64,000 bases of DNA from Alkalicoccus urumqiensis (GCF_002993335.1 NZ_PVNS01000002.1:62001-126000), one strand, 5' to 3'; shown: positions 33,006-43,069, numbered from the stretch's first letter. Numbers and translations: made by a program. Notes: generated by a model from the letters alone, not told the origin.

Positions 33006-34340
33006 ATGCACCTGCGAGGAACGCAGAAAATAAACGAACATGGAAGATTGGAAATTGGGGGAGTGGACAGCTCCGTCCTGACGGAAACATATGGAACACC
33101 GCTTTTTGTCTATGACACTGCGGATATAAGAAATCGTGCTGACGAATTTCATCAGGCGTTTATCAATCAGGGCGTTCAATATGAAATTGCTTACGCCTCG
33201 AAGGCTTTCAGCTGTATCGCAATGATGGAGCTTGCAGCGGATCTCAGCCTGAGCCTGGACGTCTGTTCGGAAGGAGAGCTCTATACGGCGCTTGAAGCGC
33301 GGTTTCCTGTGGAACGCATCCATTTTCACGGAAATAACAAGACTCCTCAGGAGCTGGAAATGGCCGTTGATAACAATATCGGCTGTATCGTCGTCGATAA
33401 TTTCACGGAGCTCTCCTGGCTGATGGCGCTGACTGAATCCAGGAAACAAAAAATGAATGTACTCATCCGTATCACACCGGGAGTAGAAGCCCACACCCAT
33501 GAATATATTTCTACAGGACAGGAAGATTCCAAGTTCGGCTTTGATTTAAACAGCGGACAGGCGGATAGAGCGATCCGGATGATTCAGGGAAATGACTACC
33601 TTCATCTTAGAGGGGTGCACTCTCATATCGGTTCGCAGATTTTTAAAGCAGAAGGCTTTGAAGAAGCGGTAAAAGAAATCTTCCGCTCGATCCGCTCCTG
33701 GAATGAGTCACTCGGTTTTTATCCGGAAGTACTGAACGTCGGCGGAGGATTCGGCATCCGCTACGCAGAAGGGGATAAGCCCCTCCCCCTCCATGTCTAC
33801 ATTGACCGGATGGTGGAAACAGGAAAAGAAGAAGCTGAAAAAATGGGGATGCCGGTGCCGGAGTTCTGGATTGAGCCGGGCCGTGCGCTCGTCGGAGAGG
33901 CCGGTACGACGCTTTATTCGACTGGTGCGAGAAAAGATATTCCCGATATCCGTACGTATATTTCTGTTGACGGCGGCATGACGGACAACATCCGTCCGGC
34001 TCTCTACCAGGCAGAATACAGTGCCCTTCTGGCAAACCGTGCTGCTGAACAGACAGAGGAAGTAGTCTCCGTTGCAGGGAAATGCTGCGAGAGTGGAGAT
34101 ATGCTTATCTGGGATCTGGACCTCCCAAAAGTGCAGCAGGGAGATACACTGGCTGTGTTTTCAACAGGCGCCTACGGCTATTCGATGGCAAGCAACTATA
34201 ATCGAATCCTCCGTCCGGCTGTTGTATTTGTCGAGGATGGACACCATGAGTGTGTGATTGAAAGAGAAAAACTGGAAGATTTAACGAGCAGAGAGCGGTC
34301 TTTTTCCAGGTTAAAAGAGACAGCTTCCTACAGCTCGTAA
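33006..34340 (+). CDS. lysA: Diaminopimelate decarboxylase
   Basis: A 444-residue PLP enzyme for the last step of lysine synthesis. The PLP lysine is in YASKAFSC, the glycine loop is VGGGFGIRY, and the catalytic cysteine is in KCCESGD. The ATG has GAAAGGATG before it; the upstream in-frame region belongs to the terminator of the riboswitch. In B. subtilis lysA follows the spoVA operon; here it directly follows pdp. Confidence 0.97.
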   Translation: MHLRGTQKINEHGRLEIGGVDSSVLTETYGTPLFVYDTADIRNRADEFHQAFINQGVQYEIAYASKAFSCIAMMELAADLSLSLDVCSEGELYTALEARFPVERIHFHGNNKTPQELEMAVDNNIGCIVVDNFTELSWLMALTESRKQKMNVLIRITPGVEAHTHEYISTGQEDSKFGFDLNSGQADRAIRMIQGNDYLHLRGVHSHIGSQIFKAEGFEEAVKEIFRSIRSWNESLGFYPEVLNVGGGFGIRYAEGDKPLPLHVYIDRMVETGKEEAEKMGMPVPEFWIEPGRALVGEAGTTLYSTGARKDIPDIRTYISVDGGMTDNIRPALYQAEYSALLANRAAEQTEEVVSVAGKCCESGDMLIWDLDLPKVQQGDTLAVFSTGAYGYSMASNYNRILRPAVVFVEDGHHECVIEREKLEDLTSRERSFSRLKETASYSS

Positions 34341-34345
34341 CCTTG

Positions 34346-34382
34346 TGGAGGAGTGCTTCTTATAAAGCCTCCTCTTTTTTCT
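34346..34382 (+). terminator. Terminator after lysA
   Basis: GGAGGAG and CTCCTC-type arms around a 15-base loop, followed by TTTTTT. Confidence 0.8.
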
Positions 34383-34480
34383 TTTCAGTGGTTACAGATA
34401 GAGGAATTCTGCTATGATAGAGAATGTGCATCGGACTGATGCAGTTAGAAATCAATGGCAAACAGAGAGGATGAATGTTT

Positions 34481-34915
34481 ATGAAACAAGGAAAAATAAC
34501 GTTTGAAAACGGAGAAGTTATTACGATGGAATTCTACCCGGAGGCAGCTCCCGGAACGGTGGAAAACTTTGAGAAGCTTGCAAACGACGGTTTCTATAAC
34601 GGACTGACGTTCCACCGCGTCATTCCTGGTTTTGTAGCGCAGGGCGGATGTCCTAATGGTAACGGTACCGGCGGACCTGGGTATACAATCAAGTGTGAAA
34701 CGGACAACAACCCTCACCGCCATGAAAAAGGAAGCCTGTCGATGGCGCACGCAGGCCGGGACACAGGAGGCAGCCAGTTCTTCCTCGTCCTGGAGCAGCA
34801 GCCTCACCTGGACGGCGTCCACACTGTCTTCGGCAAAGTGACAGAGGGTATCGATACGCTGGAACGTATTAAGCCCGGCGATACGATGCAGGAAGTTTCT
34901 GTTTACGACGCCTGA
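34481..34915 (+). CDS. ppiB: Peptidyl-prolyl cis-trans isomerase B (cyclophilin)
   Basis: A 144-residue cytoplasmic cyclophilin that speeds proline isomerisation. [13 protein letters not shown] holds the catalytic Arg and Phe; [15 protein letters not shown] and [12 protein letters not shown] are typical. The start is the second of two ATGs six bases apart, by analogy with B. subtilis PpiB. Position between lysA and the rib operon is as in B. subtilis. Confidence 0.96.
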   Translation: MKQGKITFENGEVITMEFYPEAAPGTVENFEKLANDGFYNGLTFHRVIPGFVAQGGCPNGNGTGGPGYTIKCETDNNPHRHEKGSLSMAHAGRDTGGSQFFLVLEQQPHLDGVHTVFGKVTEGIDTLERIKPGDTMQEVSVYDA

Positions 34916-34933
34916 CATCTTTTACGGTTTACC

Positions 34934-34962
34934 CCCTCAGAGATTCCTCTGAGGGTTTTTTT
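34934..34962 (+). terminator. Terminator after ppiB
   Basis: CCCTCAGAG and CTCTGAGGG, a perfect 9-bp stem with a 4-base loop, followed by seven T residues. Confidence 0.93.
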
Positions 34963-35076
34963 ACATAATGGCGATGTGAAAAAGTACAGTTTTATTCAGT
35001 TCAGGATTGTTGCCGGCGCTATTCGGGAATGATATAGTTAAGTTATTCACAAATAACGCGTGACGTTTATACGTTT

Positions 35077-35218
35077 GTCCTTCGGGGTCGGGTGAAAGTC
35101 CCAACCGGCGGTGATAAGGTGATGCAGCCTTTCAGTCCGTGACCCGGTGCAGTGTCTGCAGCGGTGGATTTGGTGAAATTCCAAAGCCGACAGTATAGTC
35201 TGGATGGGAGAAGGACGC
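35077..35218 (+). promoter_or_regulatory. FMN riboswitch (RFN element)
   Basis: Contains the conserved blocks CCTTCGGGGTCGGGTGAAAG, CCCAACCGGCGGTGA, GGATTTGGTGAAATTCC, AAAGCCGACAGTATAGTC and TGGATGGGAGAAGG. It heads the riboflavin operon; FMN binding should cause termination. The rest of the gap between ppiB and ribD holds its terminator. Confidence 0.96.
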
Positions 35219-35288
35219 TGTCTGATGATACGGGAGAAGTGTGTCCTAATACATCTTTCAGCTGATCGTGCTTATATTCTGCACGTAT

Positions 35289-35326
35289 GCCCTGAACGGA
35301 GATATATCTGTTCAGGGCTTTTTTTG
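35289..35326 (+). terminator. Terminator of the FMN riboswitch
   Basis: GCCCTGAAC and GTTCAGGGC-like arms with an inner ATAT stem, followed by seven T residues. Confidence 0.92.
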
Positions 35327-35358
35327 CCCCGGAAAGGCACGCAGGGAGGAAGCAGACC

Positions 35359-36444
35359 GTGCAGCATTTATTTATGAAAAAAGCAGTCCAAATGGCTGAA
35401 ATGACAGTTGGACAGACCTCGCCGAATCCGTCTGTCGGCTGTGTTATCGTCAATAATGGTGAAGTTGTCGGGACCGGCGTTCACTTAAAAGCCGGCGGCC
35501 CCCATGCAGAAAGACATGCGCTTTCGATGGCAGGGGAGCTTGCAGAGGGAGCAGATGCCTATGTCACGCTGGAGCCCTGTTCTCATACAGGCAGAACACC
35601 TCCTTGTGCAGAAGCTCTTATTGAGGCTGGTGTCAAACGGGTGTTTACGGCCTCTGATGACCCTGATCCACGGGTGTCCGGACGGGGTATTCAGATGCTC
35701 CGTGATGCCGGTATTGAAGTAGTGACCAATGTATTGAAAGGAGAAGCAGATGAGTTGAACCGTTTTTTCTTCCATTACATTCATACGCAGAGGCCTTATG
35801 TCACACTGAAAATGGCTACAAGCATCGATGGAAAAACAGCGACAGCCTCGGGGGAGAGCCAATGGATTACCGGTCCCGAAAGCAGGGAGGACGGTCACCG
35901 GCTCCGTCGTACGCATGACGCCATTCTAACCGGTATTAATACGGTGGAAACCGATGATCCTTCTCTGACAGTCCGCCTGCCGGAAGGAGGAATGCAGCCG
36001 CTGAGAGTCGTGCTTGATACGACACTCCGCTTTCCAGAACAGGCCCGCCTGCTGCAGGACGGCGGCGGTGTCCGGATTTTCACAACCGAACAGGCACCGG
36101 CTGATAAAGTCACCCGGTTAAGAGAGAAAGGCGCTTCGGTAACGGTGCTCCCATCGTTTCGGATCGATGTTCCTGACGTCCTGGATATGCTGGGCAGTGA
36201 GCAGGTTCAATCTCTCCTTGTCGAAGGCGGTGCATCGATTCATGACAGTTTTCTCCGTTCAGGTCTCTTTGAGCAGGTGGTCCATTACAGCGCTCCGATT
36301 TTAATCGGCGGCGAGAAAGCCCCGGGAGCGGCAGGGGGAAGCGGTACAGCTTCATTAAGCGGAGCGCCGAGACTCCACCGTCATGATGTCACTGTCCTCG
36401 GAAACGACCTCCGTATTATTTACCGAAGAAAGGAAGAGCAGTAA
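35359..36444 (+). CDS. ribD: Bifunctional riboflavin deaminase/reductase RibD
   Basis: A 361-residue enzyme catalysing two early steps of riboflavin synthesis. The N-terminal deaminase has the zinc motif HAERHAL and PCSHTGRTPPC; the C-terminal reductase has LKMATSIDGK and LVEGGASIHDSF. Start is GTG with CAGGGAGGAAG upstream. It overlaps ribE by one base (TAATG). Confidence 0.97.
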   Translation: MQHLFMKKAVQMAEMTVGQTSPNPSVGCVIVNNGEVVGTGVHLKAGGPHAERHALSMAGELAEGADAYVTLEPCSHTGRTPPCAEALIEAGVKRVFTASDDPDPRVSGRGIQMLRDAGIEVVTNVLKGEADELNRFFFHYIHTQRPYVTLKMATSIDGKTATASGESQWITGPESREDGHRLRRTHDAILTGINTVETDDPSLTVRLPEGGMQPLRVVLDTTLRFPEQARLLQDGGGVRIFTTEQAPADKVTRLREKGASVTVLPSFRIDVPDVLDMLGSEQVQSLLVEGGASIHDSFLRSGLFEQVVHYSAPILIGGEKAPGAAGGSGTASLSGAPRLHRHDVTVLGNDLRIIYRRKEEQ

Positions 36445-37094
36445 TGTTTACTGGAATTATTGAAGAAAAAGGAAAAATTACAGCGATGGAACGCAGCGGT
36501 GATGCGATTACAATGAAAGTTCAGGCGCCGGAAATTTTAAAAGATGTTCATTCCGGTGACAGCATTTCCGTCAACGGCGTCTGTCTTACCGTTACATCAT
36601 ACACAGAAGAGGAATTTCAAGTGGATTTAATGCCCGAAACAGTAAGAGGCACAAGCCTTCGTGACCGGGATGTCGGCTCTTATGTCAATCTGGAACGGGC
36701 AATGGCTGCCGGCGGCCGGTTCGGTGGTCACTTTGTAAGCGGGCATGTAGATGGCGTAGGGGAAATACTCTCTAAAAAAGCAGACCACAACGCCGTCTAT
36801 TATGAAATTGGCGTTCCTCCGGAGCTGCGCCCTTATCTAACGCTTAAGGGAAGCGTAAGCGTAGATGGTACGAGCTTGACCGTATTTGGTGTCGGAGAAT
36901 CATCCTTTACCATTTCGATTATTCCGCATACGCTCGAGGAAACCGTCATCGGGGAAAAAGATACCGGGGATGTCGTTAATATCGAGTGTGACATGCTGGC
37001 AAAATACGTAGAGGAGCTTCTGCAGCAGCGCTTCCGTACTCAGGAAACCGGGGAGACGCTTTCAGCAGATTTTCTGAAGGAACACGGCTTTTAA
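36444..37094 (+). CDS. ribE: Riboflavin synthase alpha chain
   Basis: A 216-residue enzyme with two tandem lumazine-binding domains (MFTGIIEEKGKI ... and a second copy starting near residue 97, FVSGHVDGVGEIL). It joins two molecules of 6,7-dimethyl-8-ribityllumazine to make riboflavin. Both repeats keep the SVNGVCLTVT / SVDGTSLTVF motif. Confidence 0.97.
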   Translation: MFTGIIEEKGKITAMERSGDAITMKVQAPEILKDVHSGDSISVNGVCLTVTSYTEEEFQVDLMPETVRGTSLRDRDVGSYVNLERAMAAGGRFGGHFVSGHVDGVGEILSKKADHNAVYYEIGVPPELRPYLTLKGSVSVDGTSLTVFGVGESSFTISIIPHTLEETVIGEKDTGDVVNIECDMLAKYVEELLQQRFRTQETGETLSADFLKEHGF

Positions 37095-37124
37095 TTCAGG
37101 TGGATGACAGAGGAGGAGAAACGG

Positions 37125-38318
37125 ATGTTTGATCCTATTGAGGAAGCGATTTATGCCCTCGCGCAGGGGGAAGTCATTATCGTCTGTGATGATGAAGACA
37201 GGGAAAACGAAGGCGATTTCGTCAGTATCGCCGAAAAAACGACTGCAGAAACGATTAATTTTATGGTGACGCATGGCCGGGGGCTGGTCTGTACTCCGAT
37301 TACAGAAGACCGCGCTGGAAAGCTCGGCCTGGCGCCGATGGTCGACCGCAGCTCCGATCCGCACGGTACGGCATTTACGGTCAGCGTAGACCATAAACAT
37401 ACTACAACAGGAATATCTGCCCAGGAACGCGCTATGACCATTCAGCAGCTGATCGACCCGGAATCAAAGCCGGCAGACTTTCAGCGTCCAGGACATATTT
37501 TCCCGCTCATTGCAAAGGATGGAGGCGTCCTGCGGAGAGCTGGTCACACGGAGGCTTCCGTTGATCTTGCCAGAATGTCCGGAGCTGAACCGGCAGGAGT
37601 CATCTGCGAAATTATGAAAGAAGATGGATCGATGGCAAGAGTGCCGGATCTGAGGAAAATAGCCGATGAGCACGGATTGAAAATGATTACGATTAAAGAT
37701 CTGATCCAGTACCGCAACCGTAAAGATAAACTAGTGGAGCGGGAAGTGGAAATCAACCTGCCCACAGACTACGGCGACTTCCGTGCGATCGGCTACTCCA
37801 ACGTAGTGGACGGTAAGGAGCACGTAGCGATAGTGAAAGGGGAGATCGGCGGCAGTAAACCTACTCTAGTGCGTGTGCACTCGGAGTGTCTTACAGGAGA
37901 TGTCTTTGGTTCCAGACGGTGTGACTGCGGGCCGCAGCTTCACGCAGCGCTTCAGCAGATTGAGCAGCACGGCTCCGGTGTCGTCCTGTATATGAGACAG
38001 GAAGGCCGTGGTATCGGGCTGTTGAATAAAATGAAGGCGTACAAGCTGCAGGAAGAGGGTCTGGACACGGTAGAGGCCAACGAAAAGCTGGGCTTTGGGC
38101 CAGACCTGCGTGAATACGGCATAGGTGCCCAGATTTTAAAAGATCTAGGCATCCGTAAAATGAAGCTGATGACGAATAACCCCCGTAAGATCACCGGTTT
38201 AAAAGGCTATGAGCTGGAAGTGGTCGATCGTGTGCCGATTCAGCTGCCGCATTCGAAAGACAATAAGAAATACCTGCGTACGAAAAAAGACAAGCTCGGC
38301 CATATGCTTCACCTGTAA
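37125..38318 (+). CDS. ribBA: DHBP synthase / GTP cyclohydrolase II
   Basis: A 397-residue bifunctional enzyme (RibA in B. subtilis, 398). The N-terminal half makes dihydroxybutanone phosphate ([24 protein letters not shown]). The C-terminal half opens GTP: the zinc cysteines are in [16 protein letters not shown] and [12 protein letters not shown] binds GTP. The ATG after AGAGGAGGAG is used, 21 bases inside the longer open frame. Confidence 0.97.
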   Translation: MFDPIEEAIYALAQGEVIIVCDDEDRENEGDFVSIAEKTTAETINFMVTHGRGLVCTPITEDRAGKLGLAPMVDRSSDPHGTAFTVSVDHKHTTTGISAQERAMTIQQLIDPESKPADFQRPGHIFPLIAKDGGVLRRAGHTEASVDLARMSGAEPAGVICEIMKEDGSMARVPDLRKIADEHGLKMITIKDLIQYRNRKDKLVEREVEINLPTDYGDFRAIGYSNVVDGKEHVAIVKGEIGGSKPTLVRVHSECLTGDVFGSRRCDCGPQLHAALQQIEQHGSGVVLYMRQEGRGIGLLNKMKAYKLQEEGLDTVEANEKLGFGPDLREYGIGAQILKDLGIRKMKLMTNNPRKITGLKGYELEVVDRVPIQLPHSKDNKKYLRTKKDKLGHMLHL

Positions 38319-38364
38319 GCCGGTTCAGAAAAAGACAAACATTCACTGAAGGAGAATTGATACG

Positions 38365-38841
38365 ATGAAAAATGTAATGGAAGGCAGCCTCTCTGCCAAA
38401 GGATTGAAAGTTGCTATTGTTGCCGGAAGGTTTAATGATTTTATTACGGAGCGCCTCGTTTCAGGTGCTGAAGATGCCTGCAGACGACACGGTGCAGCAG
38501 ACGAAGACGTGACGCTCGTATGGGTTCCGGGAGCCTATGAAATCCCATTCGCAGCGAAAAAACTGGCGGAATCCGGGAAATATGATGCAGTAGTAACGCT
38601 TGGAGCGGTGATCCGCGGTTCTACGCCTCATTTTGATTATGTGTGCGGCGAAGCATCAAAAGGAGTGGCAAATGCTGCTTCTCAAAGCGGAGTGCCCGTT
38701 ATTTTTGGTGTCATCACGACAAATACGATTGAACAGGCGATTGAACGCGCCGGCACCAAAGCCGGCAATAAAGGCTGGGAAGCGGCTGTGGCTGCAATTG
38801 AGATGGCAAACCTCAATAACGAATTTCTTAATCAGCTTTAA
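38365..38841 (+). CDS. ribH: 6,7-dimethyl-8-ribityllumazine synthase
   Basis: A 158-residue subunit of the icosahedral lumazine synthase. [25 protein letters not shown] and [15 protein letters not shown] are the substrate-site segments. GAAGGAGAA precedes the ATG. Last gene of the rib operon. Confidence 0.97.
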   Translation: MKNVMEGSLSAKGLKVAIVAGRFNDFITERLVSGAEDACRRHGAADEDVTLVWVPGAYEIPFAAKKLAESGKYDAVVTLGAVIRGSTPHFDYVCGEASKGVANAASQSGVPVIFGVITTNTIEQAIERAGTKAGNKGWEAAVAAIEMANLNNEFLNQL

Positions 38842-38853
38842 TAATATATGAAA

Positions 38854-38882
38854 GAGACCGGGCTGGAAAAAAGCCCGGTCTC
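38854..38882 (+). terminator. Terminator of the rib operon
   Basis: GAGACCGGGCT and AGCCCGGTCTC, a perfect 11-bp stem; CTT-rich tail. Confidence 0.8.
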
Positions 38883-38905
38883 CTTCGTTACCGATATATA
38901 TTCTG

Positions 38906-39421
38906 TTATCGGCGCTTAGCTAAAAGCGCATCATTTCGTGCCTCGATTACTTCTGAACGGTCGCGGAGTTTATGGCGGTGAATCAGCGGATAATGATGAA
39001 TATCCCCGTCCCATTTCCACTCAGTACCGTGCTGGTCAGCAAGACTCAGGCAGTATTGTTCCAGTGAGGCATCGTGAAGCGGAAGATTAAACGGTACATA
39101 GAAATCAGCCGACAGCTGGTTCCTTCGGTCTGCCACTTCTTCTTTTAAAAGAGCGGTATGAATTCCGAGATCCTCCAACTGGTTTTTTGTCTCATCGAGC
39201 TGCTCCAGTACACTCGTCAGAAGCTTTCTGCTTCCTTTGAGGTTCCCGCGGCGTTCGTGATACACAGCCACAGCAAGCTGAATCAGCACAAGCCAGTGTT
39301 TTTCACGTCCAGTCTCCAGCCAGTACTCCTCCAGAATCTCGTGGCACTCAAAGTAATCCCTCGTGCAGTGGAATTCGTAAAGATAGTTTATATAAGCTTC
39401 CGGATAAAACGGTCTGGTCAC
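38906..39421 (-). CDS. ypuF: DUF309 protein (YpuF-like)
   Basis: A 171-residue protein of the DUF309 family; the core is FHCTRDYFECHEILEEYW, with His, Asp and Glu residues that may bind a metal, and VAVYHERRGNLKGSRKLL. Function is unknown. I place the start at a GTG with CGGAGAG eight bases upstream, which gives almost the B. subtilis length (174); the longer frame would run through the scpA promoter. It lies divergent from scpA; B. subtilis has ypuF-scpA-scpB. Confidence 0.85.
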   Translation of the reverse strand: MTRPFYPEAYINYLYEFHCTRDYFECHEILEEYWLETGREKHWLVLIQLAVAVYHERRGNLKGSRKLLTSVLEQLDETKNQLEDLGIHTALLKEEVADRRNQLSADFYVPFNLPLHDASLEQYCLSLADQHGTEWKWDGDIHHYPLIHRHKLRDRSEVIEARNDALLAKRR

Positions 39422-39512
39422 AAAAGCCACTCTCCGATCATCTAAGTTTACTATCCATCCATCATATAGCAAATCCCCTTCATTTGTGAAGTCAAACGAT
39501 AAAGGAATATGA

Positions 39513-39518
39513 TATAAT
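39513..39518 (+). promoter_or_regulatory. -10 element for scpAB
   Basis: A consensus TATAAT 26 bases before the scpA start codon, with no convincing -35. Confidence 0.5.
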
Positions 39519-39543
39519 AGCGCCGGAACGGAGGCGTGTACAA

Positions 39544-40293
39544 ATGAGTTATGAAGTAAAACTGCACAGTTTTGAAGGTCCGCTCGATCTGCTGCTGCAC
39601 TTAATTCATAAAAATGACGTGGATTTATACGACATTCCACTAAAAGAGATTACGGAACAATATCTCACCTACATACATGCAATGCAGGTGCTTGAACTGG
39701 ATATAGCAAGTGAATACCTCGTCATGGCTGCTACACTGCTCCAGATGAAATCCCGCCTGCTGCTGCCGATCGAAGAGCCGGTGGAAGAAGATCCGCTCTA
39801 TATGGAGGAAGAGGATATGGTCACTGAAGAAGACCTTGTGGAACGTCTGGCGGAGTATAAACGCTATAAAGAAGCGGCAGGTGAATTGAAGATGAGGGAA
39901 ATGGAGAGAAGCCGTCTGTTTACGAAGCCGATGACCGATCTGACACCGCTTCTTCAGGAAACGAAGGAAGAGGGTACGCAGGTGGAAGCGAACGTTTTCG
40001 ACATGCTGAAAGCATTTAAAAAGATGAAAAAACGGAAAGATCAAAAGAAGCCGAGAGAGAGAAGAATTACGAGAGAAGAAATCCCGATCAATGAACAGAT
40101 GATCTATCTCCGGAGCCGTCTTGATGCATCGGGCGGCCGATCCACGTTTCAGACGCTTTTGGAAGGTAGAGATGACGCACTGGTTGTATCATTTCTAGCC
40201 GTCCTGGAGCTCATGAAAAAAAGAGAGATCAGATGTACGCAGAAAGACAATTATGAAGATATATGGATCGAAGCAGAGGGAGTTACATCATGA
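39544..40293 (+). CDS. scpA: Segregation and condensation protein A
   Basis: A 249-residue kleisin of the SMC-ScpAB chromosome condensation complex. The N-terminal FEGPLDLLLHLIHKNDVDLYD region binds the SMC neck; the acidic and basic middle is flexible; the C-terminal winged helix (TFQTLLEGRDDALVVSFLAVLEL) binds the SMC head. GGAGG precedes the ATG. Overlaps scpB by ATGA. Confidence 0.96.
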   Translation: MSYEVKLHSFEGPLDLLLHLIHKNDVDLYDIPLKEITEQYLTYIHAMQVLELDIASEYLVMAATLLQMKSRLLLPIEEPVEEDPLYMEEEDMVTEEDLVERLAEYKRYKEAAGELKMREMERSRLFTKPMTDLTPLLQETKEEGTQVEANVFDMLKAFKKMKKRKDQKKPRERRITREEIPINEQMIYLRSRLDASGGRSTFQTLLEGRDDALVVSFLAVLELMKKREIRCTQKDNYEDIWIEAEGVTS

Positions 40294-40877
40294 AGGATTT
40301 AATGGAAATAACCGCTGTCCTGGAGGGGCTTTTATTTGTAGCGGGAGAAGAGGGTCTGGAAAAGAGCCAGCTTCTGGATGTGATGCAGGTTAATGAAGCT
40401 CAGCTTGATGAAGCAGTAGAGCTGCTGCAGCGGCGCTGCAGGGAAGAAGGGCGGGGAATTCAGCTTCTGGAAGTTGCAGAAGGATTTCAGCTGACAACAC
40501 TTCCGGAGCATGCAGACTATTTCCGGAGGCTTGTGCATTCGCCTGCGTCCGGCACGCTGTCCCAGGCTTCGCTGGAGACACTCGCTGTTATTGCTTATAA
40601 ACAGCCGGTTTCCAGAATGGAGATTGAAGATATACGGGGGGTAAGAACAGACCGTCCGATCCGTACGCTCCATGCGAAAGGGCTTATTGAAGAATCCGGT
40701 AGAAAAGAAGGAGCCGGACGCGCCATTCTGTACAGAACGACGAGACATTTTCTTGAACAGTTTGGGCTGAAATCGCTGGAAGAGCTGCCTCCACTTCCGG
40801 AAGGTACAGATCCGGAAGAAGAGGCTGAAGAATTTGATTTATTTTTCCAGCGTTTCCGCGAAGCAGCAGAAGATTAA
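40290..40877 (+). CDS. scpB: Segregation and condensation protein B
   Basis: A 195-residue partner of ScpA with two winged-helix domains (ITAVLEGLLFVAGEEGL and SLETLAVIAYKQPVSRMEIE). The start ATG overlaps the scpA stop; an earlier in-frame ATG is rejected. Its end overlaps the convergent SDR gene by four bases. In B. subtilis the next genes would be ypuI, dacB, spmA and spmB; they are missing. Confidence 0.96.
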   Translation: MKDLMEITAVLEGLLFVAGEEGLEKSQLLDVMQVNEAQLDEAVELLQRRCREEGRGIQLLEVAEGFQLTTLPEHADYFRRLVHSPASGTLSQASLETLAVIAYKQPVSRMEIEDIRGVRTDRPIRTLHAKGLIEESGRKEGAGRAILYRTTRHFLEQFGLKSLEELPPLPEGTDPEEEAEEFDLFFQRFREAAED

Positions 40878-41677
40878 CGCATGACGCTTCCGCCCGATAT
40901 TTTCATGGACTCGCCGATCATATTTCCGCATGCGTCGGACAATAAGAAAAGAACAGCATCTGCGACTTCCTCCGGACGGGTCATTCTGCCGGAAGGAAGT
41001 CCTTTTTCTGCTTCCCTGCGTTCCTCTTCGTAGCTTCTTCCGTTTCTGGAAGCTTTCTTCTCCAGAATCTCTCTAGCCATTTCCGTATCCACAAACCCCG
41101 GACAGACAGCGTTAACCCTTATATTATGCTCCACTGCTTCGAGAGCAAATGACTGCGTAAAGCCGATGAGGGCAAATTTGGACCCGGCGTACGCTGTACT
41201 GCCGTATGTGCCGCGCAGACCGGAAAGGGAGGAGATATTGACGATTCTGCCGCCCTGCATATCTTTCATGCCCTGGTACACGAGCTGGGAGAGCATGACT
41301 GCAGCGGTGAAGTTAAGATGCATAACTTTCTCCAGGTCGTCTTCCTGAATCTGGTCCACCGTATCGCCTCCGGTGATGCCTGCGCTGTTTACGAGGCCAT
41401 AAACCGGACCGAATCCATCCTCTGCCTGCTCCATCAGGTATTTTCTGCCATCGGAGTCCCCAATATCTGCAGAAACTGCCATAAGTCTTGAGGCATCGCT
41501 GTGATAATGGGCCGTCTGCTTTAAACGGGACAGTTTCTCATCGGATCTTCCGGCAGCAGTAACATTCGCTCCAGAAGCAAGCAGCTTTTGGACGACAGCC
41601 TCCCCAATACCGCCGGTTGCACCAGTTACAAGAATATGTTTTCCTTCGAAATGATCACGGTGAAATAGTACTGACAT
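40874..41677 (-). CDS. SDR family oxidoreductase
   Basis: A 267-residue short-chain dehydrogenase resembling 3-oxoacyl-ACP reductases and 3-hydroxyacyl dehydrogenases. TGATGGIGEAVV binds NAD(P), NSAGITGG follows, and the catalytic Ser, Tyr and Lys are in ISSLSG and AYAGSKFA. The C-terminus has GNMIGESMKISGG, normal for the family. AAGGAGG precedes the ATG. It is the last of three minus-strand genes behind a CYP152 peroxygenase, so it may oxidise the hydroxy fatty acids made by that enzyme. That link is inferred from position. Confidence 0.88.
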   Translation of the reverse strand: MSVLFHRDHFEGKHILVTGATGGIGEAVVQKLLASGANVTAAGRSDEKLSRLKQTAHYHSDASRLMAVSADIGDSDGRKYLMEQAEDGFGPVYGLVNSAGITGGDTVDQIQEDDLEKVMHLNFTAAVMLSQLVYQGMKDMQGGRIVNISSLSGLRGTYGSTAYAGSKFALIGFTQSFALEAVEHNIRVNAVCPGFVDTEMAREILEKKASRNGRSYEEERREAEKGLPSGRMTRPEEVADAVLFLLSDACGNMIGESMKISGGSVMR

Positions 41678-41713
41678 CGTAACGCCTCCTTGAGTATTGA
41701 TCGCTGTTCGTGA

Positions 41714-43069
41714 CTAAGATTTAATGACGGTCTGGCTCGCTTCTTCTTTTTGAAGCAGTGCGGCCGTTCCAGGCGTCCTCTGAACATTCGTGATTCTAAA
41801 GCCATCCTCCGGAATCGTTGGAACGCGGTGGAGGGACCAGGAAAGATTCTGTTCTGGAACATGATAGTCCAGGCCGGTGGACATATAGCGGAAGAAAGCT
41901 TTCATCACAATGACAGTGAGCCATTCTCCTGCACAGCGGTGGCCGGAGTGGTGATCCCCTCCACCCTGAGGAACGAAGGAGAAAGGGCTCCCCTGCCAGT
42001 TGTTAAAACGTTCCGGCTGGAAAGTCTCCGGGGAGTTCCAGCTGTCTCTGTGATGGTTCGTTCCGTAAAAGTCGAGTACGACGAGCGTGCCTTTTTTAAA
42101 TTCGACATTCCGCCAGGAAAACGACTTCCGCACTTTTGCAGCCATGGCCGGCGCAAACGGATAATAGCGGCGGACTTCCTGGGAGAACTTATGGGAGTAG
42201 TTATTCTGATCCTGAGCGATTTTCTCTTTCTCTCCGGGGAATTGATGCATCGCCAGAAGGCCGAAGACGAGGAAATAGGCGGTCGCAAGAAGAGGGCGGA
42301 TGGCATTATTCAGCTCGATACCGGCATCTCTTGCAGATAGTTTTTTTCCGGAAGGAGTGCGGTAATGAGCAGTGATGTAGGCCGCGGTCTGAGGGTGCGG
42401 CGTCAGTTTTCCACTGCGGACATCCCGGATGATCCCTTCCAGCCACTTTTCCTGCGATTCCCGGGCTTTCTTTCCTTCTTTCATCCGGCCTAAGGAGCCG
42501 AAAGAATCGACCATCAGGCTCATTTCTTCTGTTCGCTGCGGAGCTTCTGCATCGGAAAGCGGCACGCCTCCCCACCTGCAGCCGGTCCGCACAAGTATTT
42601 CTCTTAATTCATCGTACATATGGATAGACGGCATTTTCTCCCATTCTCCGGCGCGCCGGTCCAGTTCTTCAAGGAAAATATCTTTTATATCTTCAACGCG
42701 TTCCGGAGTCATCATGGATAAAAACATCCGCTTCCGATGAAGGTGATCTTCTCCATCCATCCCGTGGATGCCTTTTCCTAAAAGCGATTGACTGATGACG
42801 GACGGAACTGCATTTTTTCGAATGAAAAGCGATGAATCGTAAAATTTTTCCGCTGCTTCCGCGCCGGTTATGCAGAGGGCTTTCTTTCCAACGAGTCTGG
42901 TTTCAAAGATGTCTGATTTAAGTTCATTATGCCGGTCTGAGAGAAATGTAAAGCCTTCCTTCAATAAAAGATGCGTATTATCAAGTCCTCTGGCTCGTGG
43001 TGCTCTGGTGAATTTCCCCACTCTGCAGCAGCCCCTTTCACATTGTGTAAATCCTGTCCGGTTACTCAT
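41714..43069 (-). CDS. CYP152-family fatty acid peroxygenase (cytochrome P450)
   Basis: A 451-residue P450 close to B. subtilis CypC/YbdT (P450-BS-beta). The haem Cys is in GHRCAGEW, within the shortened PQGGG region typical of CYP152. NNAIRPLLA carries the Arg-Pro pair that binds the substrate carboxylate in place of the usual acid-alcohol pair, so hydrogen peroxide rather than a reductase should drive it. VRRYYPFAPAM and YGTNHHRD are further family marks. It should hydroxylate (alpha or beta) or decarboxylate fatty acids. AAGGAGGGG precedes the ATG. The N-terminus is about 25 residues longer and the tail about 20 longer than in CypC. It overlaps the upstream gene by eight bases. Confidence 0.93.
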   Translation of the reverse strand: MSNRTGFTQCERGCCRVGKFTRAPRARGLDNTHLLLKEGFTFLSDRHNELKSDIFETRLVGKKALCITGAEAAEKFYDSSLFIRKNAVPSVISQSLLGKGIHGMDGEDHLHRKRMFLSMMTPERVEDIKDIFLEELDRRAGEWEKMPSIHMYDELREILVRTGCRWGGVPLSDAEAPQRTEEMSLMVDSFGSLGRMKEGKKARESQEKWLEGIIRDVRSGKLTPHPQTAAYITAHYRTPSGKKLSARDAGIELNNAIRPLLATAYFLVFGLLAMHQFPGEKEKIAQDQNNYSHKFSQEVRRYYPFAPAMAAKVRKSFSWRNVEFKKGTLVVLDFYGTNHHRDSWNSPETFQPERFNNWQGSPFSFVPQGGGDHHSGHRCAGEWLTVIVMKAFFRYMSTGLDYHVPEQNLSWSLHRVPTIPEDGFRITNVQRTPGTAALLQKEEASQTVIKS